Under the pieces are notes generated by a model, which worked only from the letters and a program-made list of their open reading frames with translations, was not told the DNA's origin and did no database searches. From an uncultured Eubacterium sp. (lineage in GTDB: Bacteria; Bacillota; Clostridia; Lachnospirales; Lachnospiraceae), in contig URGC01000061.1 in the NCBI GenBank assembly GCA_900547255.1, forward strand, positions 1-14,662: 14,662 nucleotides of DNA, given 5' to 3'. The position numbers were made by a program, and so were the translations under genes. Below are positions 7,743 through 14,657 of the stretch, piece by piece. The number at the start of each line of letters is the position of its first letter. Position 1 is the stretch's first letter.

Positions 7743-9065
7743 TCAGACAGACTTTTTATATATCACATGTGATACTACAGCCGTGACAATCTCTGTAATC
7801 CAGAAAGCGTGCCATACATATGATGGACCGCCAGTGCGACACAGGATTGCTGCGGCTGGAATTATTATAACGAGGTATCTTAGCAGCGATATAATGAATG
7901 ACTGTATACCCTTTCCGACACCCTCAAGTGCACCAGAAGCTGTTACAGATACGGCTGAGAATATGAATCCAATACATATTATGCGGAGAGCATGTGCACC
8001 AATTTCTATAGATTCTGCATTACTTGTGAAAATGCCTATAAGTGATGAGGCAAATGTCAGACAGCCGATTGTACCGATAAGCATTATCAGTGTAGTAAGT
8101 GCAAGAGTTGTATGATATATCTTCTTAACTCTTACAGATTCCCCGGCACCATAGTTAAATCCAATGATAGGTCTCATTCCCTGTATCAGTCCGCTTGCAG
8201 GAAGATAGAGAAAAGTCTGGAGTTTATAGTATATTCCAAGAACAACAACATAACTTGCTGAGAATCCAGCCAGCATTGCATTCAGGAAAGATACAAGTAA
8301 AGAAGGCAGTGCCAGATTAAGTATGGCTGGAATACCGATACCATATAGCTTGCCTGTTATAGAGGCAGTAAGTTTTATGTGTTCTTTTCTTATACGAACA
8401 GTTATAGGATGAACTATATATACAATAATATATACGATTAATGATGTTGTCTGTCCTATGCCTGTAGCAAGGGCTGCACCGGCAATTCCCATGGCTGGGA
8501 AGAAACCTAAGCCGAATATAAGCACAGGGTCGAGCACAATATTAACAATACAGCCGCACATAAGTGCAATCATTGAAACCTTCATTTTGCCGACAGCCTG
8601 GAATATTTTCTCACCTGCAAGCGATTCCATATTAATTATAGAAAATGTGAATACAATATATGAGTATGTACATCCGAGCTGGATGACATCCGGGTTATCT
8701 GAAAAAAGTCCAAGAAACCATTTAATCATAAAAATACTTGCTATTGTGATAACAACACCATGAATTGCAGCTAAAACAACACCATGTGTGGCGGCTGCGT
8801 CAGCATTCTTATTATCCCCGGCACCGAGGAAGAGCGATATAAGAGCTGTTATACCAACTCCGAAACCAATAGCTACTGCATTGATAAAATTCTGTACCGG
8901 GAATACAAGTGAGAGTGCAGTCATGGCATCTTCACTGATTTTCGATACGAAAAAGCTGTCTACGATATTGTACAGGGAATTGACAAGCATAGATATAACC
9001 ATTGGCAGAGCCATTGACAGCAGTAATGGCAGAATTGGCTTTTCTTTCATGTAATTCTGATTCAT
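7743..9065 (-). CDS. MATE-family multidrug/metabolite exporter, second copy
   Basis: About 440 residues with two MatE halves, resembling the MepA/NorM branch: LPMVISMLVNSLYNIVDSFFV near the start, GFGVGITALISLFLGAGD, FQAVGKMKVSM, then GLIQGMRPIIGFNYGAG and ASGALEGVGKG in the second half. It differs clearly from the other MATE protein in this window, so it is not a recent tandem duplicate. I place the start at 9065 (MNQNYMKEKP), with GGAGGT at 9076-9081 ten bases upstream. A longer frame opens at 9137 but would begin inside a terminator hairpin and add a non-MATE leader. The stop is one base from the stop of the convergent bile salt hydrolase gene, leaving no intergenic terminator. Its leader carries a candidate attenuator. 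The substrate is unknown. Confidence 0.9.
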   Translation of the reverse strand: MNQNYMKEKPILPLLLSMALPMVISMLVNSLYNIVDSFFVSKISEDAMTALSLVFPVQNFINAVAIGFGVGITALISLFLGAGDNKNADAAATHGVVLAAIHGVVITIASIFMIKWFLGLFSDNPDVIQLGCTYSYIVFTFSIINMESLAGEKIFQAVGKMKVSMIALMCGCIVNIVLDPVLIFGLGFFPAMGIAGAALATGIGQTTSLIVYIIVYIVHPITVRIRKEHIKLTASITGKLYGIGIPAILNLALPSLLVSFLNAMLAGFSASYVVVLGIYYKLQTFLYLPASGLIQGMRPIIGFNYGAGESVRVKKIYHTTLALTTLIMLIGTIGCLTFASSLIGIFTSNAESIEIGAHALRIICIGFIFSAVSVTASGALEGVGKGIQSFIISLLRYLVIIIPAAAILCRTGGPSYVWHAFWITEIVTAVVSHVIYKKSV

Positions 9066-9122
9066 ATTGATATTGACCTCCGTGAATAATGGTATTAATA
9101 CTGGCGGTAACATGCCAGCAAC

Positions 9123-9179
9123 AAAAAAGCCACACAATTATCCGCTTTATCAAAGATAACAAAGGGATAATTGTGTGGC
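9123..9179 (-). terminator. Intrinsic terminator in the leader of the second MATE gene (candidate attenuator)
   Basis: A perfect 15-bp inverted repeat, GCCACACAATTATCC (9129-9143) against its complement (9165-9179), encloses a 21-base loop that can extend the stem with TTATC/GATAA. Read on the minus strand, the hairpin is followed at once by six T residues (complement of 9123-9128). On the plus strand it is followed by GAAAAAAG, so it acts only leftward. No minus-strand gene lies between the predicted promoter (9226-9254) and this hairpin, so it terminates the MATE leader itself. Confidence 0.75.
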
Positions 9180-9202
9180 GAAAAAAGTTTAACTCTAAAA
9201 AT

Positions 9203-9208
9203 CCACAC
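9203..9208 (-). promoter_or_regulatory. Possible antiterminator arm in the MATE leader
   Basis: On the minus strand this hexamer reads GTGTGG, identical to part of the terminator's downstream arm. It can pair with CCACAC of the upstream arm (complement of 9173-9178), which would disrupt the terminator. It lies within a five-codon frame, M-R-V-D-F-stop (9195-9212). Six pairs are weak against a 15-bp stem, so a ligand, protein or ribosome would be needed to favour it. Confidence 0.3.
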
Positions 9209-9225
9209 GCATTTTAAGCTACGTA

Positions 9226-9254
9226 AAATTAACATATATTTTATGATGTGTCAA
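9226..9254 (-). promoter_or_regulatory. Predicted promoter of the second MATE gene
   Basis: A perfect TTGACA -35 box (complement of 9249-9254) is followed after 17 bases by TAATTT (9226-9231) with a TG one base upstream, an extended -10 arrangement. The -10 box matches only 3/6 on its own. Transcription would begin near 9219, leaving a leader of about 150 bases that carries the terminator. Confidence 0.5.
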
Positions 9255-9262
9255 GACTGATT

Positions 9263-9282
9263 ATCTGGGAGCAGTACCAGAT
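9263..9282. promoter_or_regulatory. Inverted repeat between divergent genes, possible operator
   Basis: ATCTGG and CCAGAT are separated by eight bases (GAGCAGTA), a 20-base dyad with about two helical turns of symmetry, like a regulator dimer site. It lies just upstream of the MATE -35 box and about 40 bases upstream of the -35 box of the radical SAM gene, so it could act on either. No regulator gene is in view. Confidence 0.35.
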
Positions 9283-9322
9283 TATATTGCAATGCGTATA
9301 TGATTTTAACAGATATTGGCAC

Positions 9323-9351
9323 TTGATTTCTCGAACAAATGTTTATATAAT
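9323..9351 (+). promoter_or_regulatory. Strong predicted promoter of the radical SAM gene
   Basis: TTGATT (9323-9328), a 17-base spacer and a consensus TATAAT (9346-9351). The ATG of the gene is at 9358, only six bases after the -10 box, where transcription itself should begin. There is no Shine-Dalgarno sequence before the ATG. Together these predict a leaderless or nearly leaderless mRNA. Confidence 0.6.
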
Positions 9352-9357
9352 GAACAT

Positions 9358-10845
9358 ATGTTTGATATTAAAGAAGGATTAACAACGAAAGAAAAGCTTG
9401 AGATTCTGGCAGATGCAGCTAAATATGATGTCGCATGTACATCTAGTGGAGTGGAGCGCAAGGGAAAGAAAGGATTCCTTGGTAACAGTGTAGCGGCAGG
9501 AATATGTCATAGTTTTGCGGCAGATGGCAGATGTATCTCATTGCTCAAAGTTCTTATGTCTAATCACTGTGCGTATGACTGCAAGTACTGTTCTAACCGG
9601 CGTTCCAATGATGTGCCAAGGGCGACATTTGAACCAGATGAGCTGTGTATGCTTGTGATGGAGTTTTATAAGCGTAATTATATAGAAGGATTATTTTTAA
9701 GTTCGGGAGTGCTTAATAATCCAACATACACGATGGAAAAGATGTGTGAGACACTGACACTGCTCCGGACAAAGTATCATTTTAATGGATATATTCATGT
9801 TAAGACCATACCTGGTGCGCCAGATGAACTTATATCCTTAGCAGGATATCTTGCAGACCGTATAAGCATTAATATAGAGCTTCCGACAAAAGAGAGCCTT
9901 GAAAAGCTTGCACCGAATAAGAATTATAAGACCATATATGAACCTATGGGTAAGGTGACAGGGACTATTAAGGCTAACAGGCTTGCGTCAGGCAAGGATT
10001 CGAGAATGGAGCGGAGCGGGATTAATGAGTATCTTACTAATAGCATATTTAACAAGGATAATCAGAACAAAAGGATTGCTGGGGATGAATATTCTAAGAT
10101 AGGTGCACATACTAATAAAGCTGCCGGTGCAGATATACTGGCAGATAATTCAGGTACGCTTCCAGCAGTGACAGGTAAGAATGCCGTAAGACCATTTGCG
10201 CCAGCAGGACAGAGCACGCAGATGATTATCGGTGCGACACCAGAATCAGATTATACACTTGTCACAACAGCGCAGAAGCTGTACCAGCATTTTGATTTAA
10301 AGAGAGTATTTTATTCAGCATATATACCAATCAATCAGGATGAAACACTGCCATCACTTGATACCAAGCCGCCATTGTTAAGGGAACACAGGCTGTATCA
10401 GGCAGACTGGCTTCTCAGATTCTATGGATTTCAGGCAGATGAGCTGTTATCAGAGGACAGACCTGATTTTAACGAACAGTTAGACCCTAAGTGTGACTGG
10501 GCTTTAAGGCATTTGTCTGAGTTCCCGGTTGAAGTGCAGAAGGCATCATATGACATGCTTTTAAGAACACCGGGGATTGGACCTACATCAGCCAAGAGAA
10601 TTGTCAATGCGAGAAGATATGGCAGGCTTGATTATGACAGTCTTGCCAGGATGGGAGTTGTGCTCAAGCGTGCACATTATTTTATTACATGTAATGGCAG
10701 GATGATGTATAACATTCCGATTGAAGAACAGTATATAACACGAAGTCTTGCTGTTGACAACAGGGGCGAGAACTGGAAGATAGAACAGCAGAATACCAGA
10801 TATTCGCAGATGTCGCTTTTCAGTGATTTTGGAGTTACTAATTAA
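9358..10845 (+). CDS. Putative DNA modification/repair radical SAM protein (TIGR03916-like)
   Basis: A 495-residue radical SAM enzyme of the UDG-linked family, whose reaction is not established. The N-terminal block EKLEILADAAKYDVACTSSG is a family signature. The 4Fe-4S motif is C71-x3-C75-x2-C78 (CAYDCKYC) followed by NRRSNDVPRA. Conserved stretches YIEGLFLSSGVL, INIELPTKESLEKLAPNK and FAPAGQSTQMIIGATPESD follow. A helix-hairpin-helix DNA-binding motif lies at 401-420 (LLRTPGIGPTSAKRIVNARR). The C-terminus ends with QMSLF (484-488), like a sliding-clamp-binding peptide. Family members are usually about 410-430 residues; the excess is a polar, low-complexity insert at about 203-276. I prefer ATG 9358 to the in-frame TTG at 9316, because the promoter -10 box lies between them. 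It pairs with the downstream gene after 15 bases. Confidence 0.87.
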   Translation: MFDIKEGLTTKEKLEILADAAKYDVACTSSGVERKGKKGFLGNSVAAGICHSFAADGRCISLLKVLMSNHCAYDCKYCSNRRSNDVPRATFEPDELCMLVMEFYKRNYIEGLFLSSGVLNNPTYTMEKMCETLTLLRTKYHFNGYIHVKTIPGAPDELISLAGYLADRISINIELPTKESLEKLAPNKNYKTIYEPMGKVTGTIKANRLASGKDSRMERSGINEYLTNSIFNKDNQNKRIAGDEYSKIGAHTNKAAGADILADNSGTLPAVTGKNAVRPFAPAGQSTQMIIGATPESDYTLVTTAQKLYQHFDLKRVFYSAYIPINQDETLPSLDTKPPLLREHRLYQADWLLRFYGFQADELLSEDRPDFNEQLDPKCDWALRHLSEFPVEVQKASYDMLLRTPGIGPTSAKRIVNARRYGRLDYDSLARMGVVLKRAHYFITCNGRMMYNIPIEEQYITRSLAVDNRGENWKIEQQNTRYSQMSLFSDFGVTN

Positions 10846-10860
10846 CATGGGGAAGATGAT

Positions 10861-11637
10861 ATGTATGTATTTATATGTGATTATGGATTTGCAGAGCAGA
10901 TGTGCTGCATATATGATGCGTGGGTGATGGCTCTTAAGGAAGGACATGACAATGTAAAACTTGTGCGTGGGCCTGTGAACCAGTTGAGCATACTGGATGA
11001 GTATATCCACGTTGAGCGTGATGATATTAAGTATCAAAAAGTAATTAATTCGATTAAACAAAAGATTTCGTGGGAAGCATATATGTATGTGTATTATGCG
11101 TCTTTATCAGCAGATGAAGGTGCGCTTGATGCGATATACAGATTTCTTATCAAGGGATTCCGTGCAGGGGGAAGCATAGTTAATTATCATACTGACACAG
11201 ATGTATCACGATTGTTGAAAATCAGGCTTAATGTCAGCAATGAAGCTCATCATTTTATAGAATTTGTGCGTTTTAATTCTATTGATAACCGCTTATATAT
11301 AAGCCATATTGAGCCGGTTAATGATGTGACAGCGATTGTTGCTGACCATTTTGAGAACAGGATGCCATCTGAACACTGGATTATAATTGATGATATAAGA
11401 AAGTATGGAGTGGTTCATCCTGCTGATGGAGAGAGCTATATAAGATGGTTTACGAACGAGGAATTTGAGCAGTTAAAAAAGACAGAATTGTATGAAGATA
11501 AATACACGGATATGTGGAGGACGTTTTTTGATGCAATTTCAATCAAACAACGATATAATCCACGGTGCCAGAATACATTGATGCCTAAAAGAAAACGAAA
11601 ACACATGACTGAATTTATGCAAAATGCACAAAAATAA
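10861..11637 (+). CDS. DUF4130 / TIGR03915-like putative DNA metabolism protein
   Basis: A 258-residue soluble protein of the family that nearly always accompanies the upstream radical SAM enzyme, and in some bacteria is fused to a uracil-DNA glycosylase domain. Family features are the start (MYVFICDYGFAEQMCCIYDAW), the middle RLNVSNEAHHFIEFVRF, the segment IVADHFENRMPSEHWIIIDD, and the C-terminal MWRTFFDAISIKQRYNPRCQ followed by LMPKRKRKHMTEF, whose basic run could contact nucleic acid. No glycosylase domain is attached here and none is encoded elsewhere in the window. GGGGAAG at 10849-10855 serves as a ribosome site, and the 15-base gap implies co-transcription. The biochemical function is unknown; a role in recognising or processing damaged or modified DNA is inferred from the partner. 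Confidence 0.85.
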   Translation: MYVFICDYGFAEQMCCIYDAWVMALKEGHDNVKLVRGPVNQLSILDEYIHVERDDIKYQKVINSIKQKISWEAYMYVYYASLSADEGALDAIYRFLIKGFRAGGSIVNYHTDTDVSRLLKIRLNVSNEAHHFIEFVRFNSIDNRLYISHIEPVNDVTAIVADHFENRMPSEHWIIIDDIRKYGVVHPADGESYIRWFTNEEFEQLKKTELYEDKYTDMWRTFFDAISIKQRYNPRCQNTLMPKRKRKHMTEFMQNAQK

Positions 11638-11649
11638 TATAAATGTTTG

Positions 11650-11694
11650 TGATTGATTATGATTGACTTTGATTAACGATGATTGTAATATAAT
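11650..11694 (+). promoter_or_regulatory. Fructose operon control region: four phased TGATT repeats and promoter
   Basis: Four consecutive 10-base units each begin with TGATT: TGATTGATTA, TGATTGACTT, TGATTAACGA and TGATTGTAAT (11650-11689). A consensus TATAAT -10 box follows directly at 11689-11694. No clean -35 box fits at 16-18 bases; TTGACT at 11663-11668 is 20 bases away. Phased direct repeats of this kind are typical operators of DeoR-family sugar repressors, and FruR is the expected one for fruK-fruA. The repeats cover the whole -35 region, so binding would block RNA polymerase. The ribosome site AAAGGAG is at 11728-11734. Confidence 0.65.
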
Positions 11695-11741
11695 CATATC
11701 AGATACGTATAGATGATTAATATTTAGAAAGGAGTTTTGAT

Positions 11742-12650
11742 ATGGTATATACAGTCACATTTAATCCATCTCTTGATTATATAGTGGCTGTGGATGATTT
11801 TCAGCTTGGCATGACTAACAGGACATCAAGTGAGCTTATACTTCCAGGCGGCAAGGGTGTGAATGTCTCTATATTGCTTAATAATTTAGGGATTGCCAAC
11901 ACGGCTTTCGGATTTGCGGCAGGATTTACAGGAAGAGCTATTATATCAATGCTTGGGAAGAATGGTGTTAAAGCTGATTTCATCGAGATTGAGGATGGAT
12001 TATCAAGAATTAATTTTAAGCTGAAGAATATTGACGGAACAGAGATTAATGGACAGGGACCGGATATATCTGATGCAAAGGTGGAGGAGCTTCTTAATAA
12101 GCTTGATACATTAAAAGAAGGAGATGCACTTGTTCTTGCGGGAAGTATTCCGGCAACCATGTCGGATGATATATATCAGACAATTCTTAAAAGACTACAG
12201 GGAAGAGGGATTCTTACAATTGTAGATGCAACAAGCAGCCTTTTGATGAATGTATTGGAATATCATCCATTTTTAATCAAACCCAATCATCATGAACTGG
12301 GGGAGATATATAATGTTGAACTGACAAGCAGAGAAGAGGCTGTTCCTTATGCTAAGAAGCTTCAGGAATCAGGGGCGCGTAATGTTCTTGTTTCAATGGG
12401 AGGTAAAGGAGCAGTTCTTGTAAGTGAAGATGGTAATGTATATGATGCACCAGCGCCAGAAGGGGTGCTTAAGAATTCTGTTGGGGCAGGAGATTCAATG
12501 GTTGCAGGTTTTCTTACAGGATGGCTTAATACAGGCTCTTATAAAGAAGCTTTCAGAATGGGAGTGGCAGCAGGAAGTGCAAGTGCATTTTCTGATAATC
12601 TGGCTACTAAGGATCAAGTGGAAGATGTGTTAAACAGAGTTCTGGTATAG
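11742..12650 (+). CDS. fruK: 1-phosphofructokinase
   Basis: A PfkB-family kinase of 302 residues, the normal FruK length. It phosphorylates fructose 1-phosphate, made by FruA, to fructose 1,6-bisphosphate in the cytoplasm, feeding glycolysis. The N-terminus MVYTVTFNPSLDYIV is the FruK/LacC signature, D12 is in the substrate site, PGGKGVNVS (35-43) is the first PfkB motif, and NSVGAGDSMVAGF carries the second motif with catalytic base D251 and the anion-hole glycines. KPNHHEL is also conserved. Tagatose 6-phosphate kinase (LacC) is a close relative, but the neighbouring fructose PTS gene decides for FruK. The start follows AAAGGAG by seven bases. It has its own promoter region after a 104-base gap and lies 57 bases before fruA. 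Confidence 0.94.
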   Translation: MVYTVTFNPSLDYIVAVDDFQLGMTNRTSSELILPGGKGVNVSILLNNLGIANTAFGFAAGFTGRAIISMLGKNGVKADFIEIEDGLSRINFKLKNIDGTEINGQGPDISDAKVEELLNKLDTLKEGDALVLAGSIPATMSDDIYQTILKRLQGRGILTIVDATSSLLMNVLEYHPFLIKPNHHELGEIYNVELTSREEAVPYAKKLQESGARNVLVSMGGKGAVLVSEDGNVYDAPAPEGVLKNSVGAGDSMVAGFLTGWLNTGSYKEAFRMGVAAGSASAFSDNLATKDQVEDVLNRVLV

Positions 12651-12707
12651 ATTAAAGCAGAACGAGATTGGAATATGCACTAGATAATGTGTGAGAAGGA
12701 GGTTCTT

Positions 12708-14606
12708 ATGAGAATAACAGAACTTTTAGATAAGAGAAGTATCAGCCTTACAGCTTCACCTAAGAGCAAAAGTGAAGCACTTGACCAGGCTATTGAGCTT
12801 ATGGTTAAGAGTGGTAAAATTAATGATAAAGAAGCATACAGAAAGCAGATATATGCAAGAGAAGAAGAGAGTACAACAGGTGTAGGCGAAGGAATTGCCA
12901 TTCCACATGGTAAGTGCAGTGCAGTTAATGCACCGGGGTTATCTGCCATGGTAATTAAAGATGGGGTTGATTTTGATTCGCTTGATGGTGAACCAGTAAA
13001 GATCCTTTTCATGATAGCAGCACCTGACACAAAGGATAATGTTCATCTTGATGTACTAAGCAAGTTATCAGTACTTCTTATGAATGATGAGTTTGTAGCA
13101 AAGCTTTATGATGCAAAGGATGTTGATGAGTTTTTAAGTATAATTGACAGTGCAGATGACGATGCAAAGAGTATAGATGACAGGCTTGAGGCGGCTGCTG
13201 GTGCATCTATTCTTGCAGTTACATCATGTCCTACAGGAATAGCACATACTTATATGGCGGCAGAGGGACTGGAAAAGGCTGCATCTAAGTCAGGCTGTTC
13301 TATCAAGATAGAGACAAGAGGTTCAGCAGGCGCTAAGAATGTTCTTACAGATGAAGAGATTGCCAATGCACAATGTATTATTGTTGCGGCTGACGCACAG
13401 GTTCCAATGGACAGATTTGACGGCAAGAAGGTTATTGAGTGTCAGGTATCTGACGGAATTAACAAGGCTGAGGAGCTTGTCAAGAGAGCACTTGATGGAG
13501 ATGCTCCTGTATACAGGGCTAAAGGTGTGACATCACATAGTGCTGAGTCTAAGAAGAGCGGCAGTGTTGGACATCAGATATATACACAGCTTATGAATGG
13601 TGTATCACACATGCTTCCATTCGTAGTCGGAGGCGGTATTCTTATAGCAATTGCTTTCCTGATTGATGGATTATGTGTTGATATGAACGCATTATCTGAG
13701 GCAGAGAGAGCTAACTTTGGTACTATAACACCAGTTGCGGCACTGTTTAAGACAATAGGTGGCGCAGCATTTGGATTCATGCTCCCTATACTTGCAGGAT
13801 ATATTGCCATGGCTATAGGAGACAGACCAGCACTTGCACTTGGTTTTGTCGGTGGATATATAGCAGCTAATGGTAAATCAGGATTCCTTGGCGCACTTGC
13901 AGCAGGATTTATCGCTGGTTACCTGATTGTTCTTTTAAGAAAGCTTTGTGATAGATTACCAGAAGCACTTGAAAAGATTGCACCAGTTCTTATATATCCA
14001 GTTGTTGGTATTCTTGTTATAGGATTGTTTATGACATATATAGTTGAACCTGTCATGGGTGGCATTAACATGGGACTTAACAGTTTCCTTGCAGGAATGG
14101 GAAGCACAAGCAGAGTTTTATTAGGATTTATACTTGCAGCTATGATGGCCATTGATATGGGCGGTCCATTCAACAAAGCAGCATATGTATTCGGAACTGC
14201 ATCAATTGCAGCCGGCAACTATGATATCATGGCGGCAGTCATGATTGGTGGTATGATTCCACCATGTGCGATTGCACTTGCAACTATTCTTTTCAAGGAT
14301 AAGTTCACTAAGGAAGAAAGGGATGCCGGTCCAACTAACTTCGTTATGGGACTTGCATTTATTACAGAGGGTGCAATTCCTTATGCAGCGGCAGACCCAA
14401 TTCATGTAATACCTGCATGTATAGCTGGTTCAGGTGTGGCAGGAGCAATAAGCATGTTGTTCAAATGTACACTTATGGCACCTCACGGTGGAATATTCGT
14501 ATTCCCAGTAGTCGGCAATGCATTGTTCTATCTTATTGCATTAGTTGCAGGAACTGCTGTATCAACAGTTTTGTTGGGAGTTTTAAAGAAAAAAGTTAAT
14601 TCTTAG
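12708..14606 (+). CDS. fruA: Fructose-specific PTS enzyme IIABC
   Basis: A 632-residue membrane permease that imports fructose and phosphorylates it at C1. Domains run A-B-C. EIIA spans about 1-148 with phospho-site H67 in EGIAIPHGK. A single EIIB spans about 167-262 with phospho-site C174 in VTSCPTGIAHTYMAAEGL. EIIC begins near 288 (GHQIYTQLMNGVSHMLPF) and has the usual transmembrane helices and conserved segments DMGGPFNKAAYVFG and FITEGAIPYAAADP. I chose ATG 12708 because AAGGAGG (12696-12702) ends five bases upstream; an in-frame ATG at 12687 lacks such a site and would place the ribosome site inside the gene. Phosphate should come from HPr and enzyme I encoded elsewhere. It forms an operon with fruK; no HPr or regulator gene follows within the window. 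Confidence 0.94.
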   Translation: MRITELLDKRSISLTASPKSKSEALDQAIELMVKSGKINDKEAYRKQIYAREEESTTGVGEGIAIPHGKCSAVNAPGLSAMVIKDGVDFDSLDGEPVKILFMIAAPDTKDNVHLDVLSKLSVLLMNDEFVAKLYDAKDVDEFLSIIDSADDDAKSIDDRLEAAAGASILAVTSCPTGIAHTYMAAEGLEKAASKSGCSIKIETRGSAGAKNVLTDEEIANAQCIIVAADAQVPMDRFDGKKVIECQVSDGINKAEELVKRALDGDAPVYRAKGVTSHSAESKKSGSVGHQIYTQLMNGVSHMLPFVVGGGILIAIAFLIDGLCVDMNALSEAERANFGTITPVAALFKTIGGAAFGFMLPILAGYIAMAIGDRPALALGFVGGYIAANGKSGFLGALAAGFIAGYLIVLLRKLCDRLPEALEKIAPVLIYPVVGILVIGLFMTYIVEPVMGGINMGLNSFLAGMGSTSRVLLGFILAAMMAIDMGGPFNKAAYVFGTASIAAGNYDIMAAVMIGGMIPPCAIALATILFKDKFTKEERDAGPTNFVMGLAFITEGAIPYAAADPIHVIPACIAGSGVAGAISMLFKCTLMAPHGGIFVFPVVGNALFYLIALVAGTAVSTVLLGVLKKKVNS

Positions 14607-14609
14607 CAT

Positions 14610-14657
14610 GATACCAGGGTCAAAAGGTCAGAAAGCCGATGCAAGCTTGCTTGCAAG
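14610..14657. repeat. Possible left part of an inverted-repeat or terminator element, truncated by the window
   Basis: Just after the fruA stop lies GATACCAGGGTCAAAAGGTC (14610-14629), containing a direct repeat GGTC-AAAA-GGTC, then TGCAAGC-TT-GCTTGCA (14640-14646 and 14649-14655), a perfect 7-bp hairpin. No T-run is visible before the edge, so it cannot be called a terminator. The first segment looks like one arm of a longer inverted repeat whose other arm would be outside the window; this is an inference. Confidence 0.3.

Noticed and set aside
7729..8115. Plus-strand frame of 128 codons over the second MATE gene
   Set aside because: It is antisense to a MATE gene with full-length family features; composition is a mirror of hydrophobic codons.
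9066..9137. N-terminal extension of the second MATE protein to ATG 9137
   Set aside because: The frame would start just after the terminator hairpin, has no ribosome site, and the encoded stretch does not resemble MATE proteins; GGAGGT precedes the start at 9065.
9180..9300. Known riboswitch class in the MATE leader
   Set aside because: Only about 40 bases lie between the predicted start of transcription and the terminator, and no recognised aptamer core was seen.
9316..9357. TTG start for the radical SAM protein
   Set aside because: A consensus TATAAT box lies between this TTG and ATG 9358, there is no ribosome site, and the family homology begins after 9358.
11669..11684. CcpA cre site near fruK
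   Set aside because: The bases around AACGATGATT do not keep the spacing of the cre consensus.
11640..11700. CRISPR-like or tandem repeat array
   Set aside because: Ten-base units sharing only TGATT and abutting a promoter fit an operator, not a CRISPR array, which needs longer repeats and spacers.
12687..12707. ATG 12687 as the fruA start
   Set aside because: No ribosome site upstream, whereas AAGGAGG lies five bases before ATG 12708, which gives the normal EIIA N-terminus.
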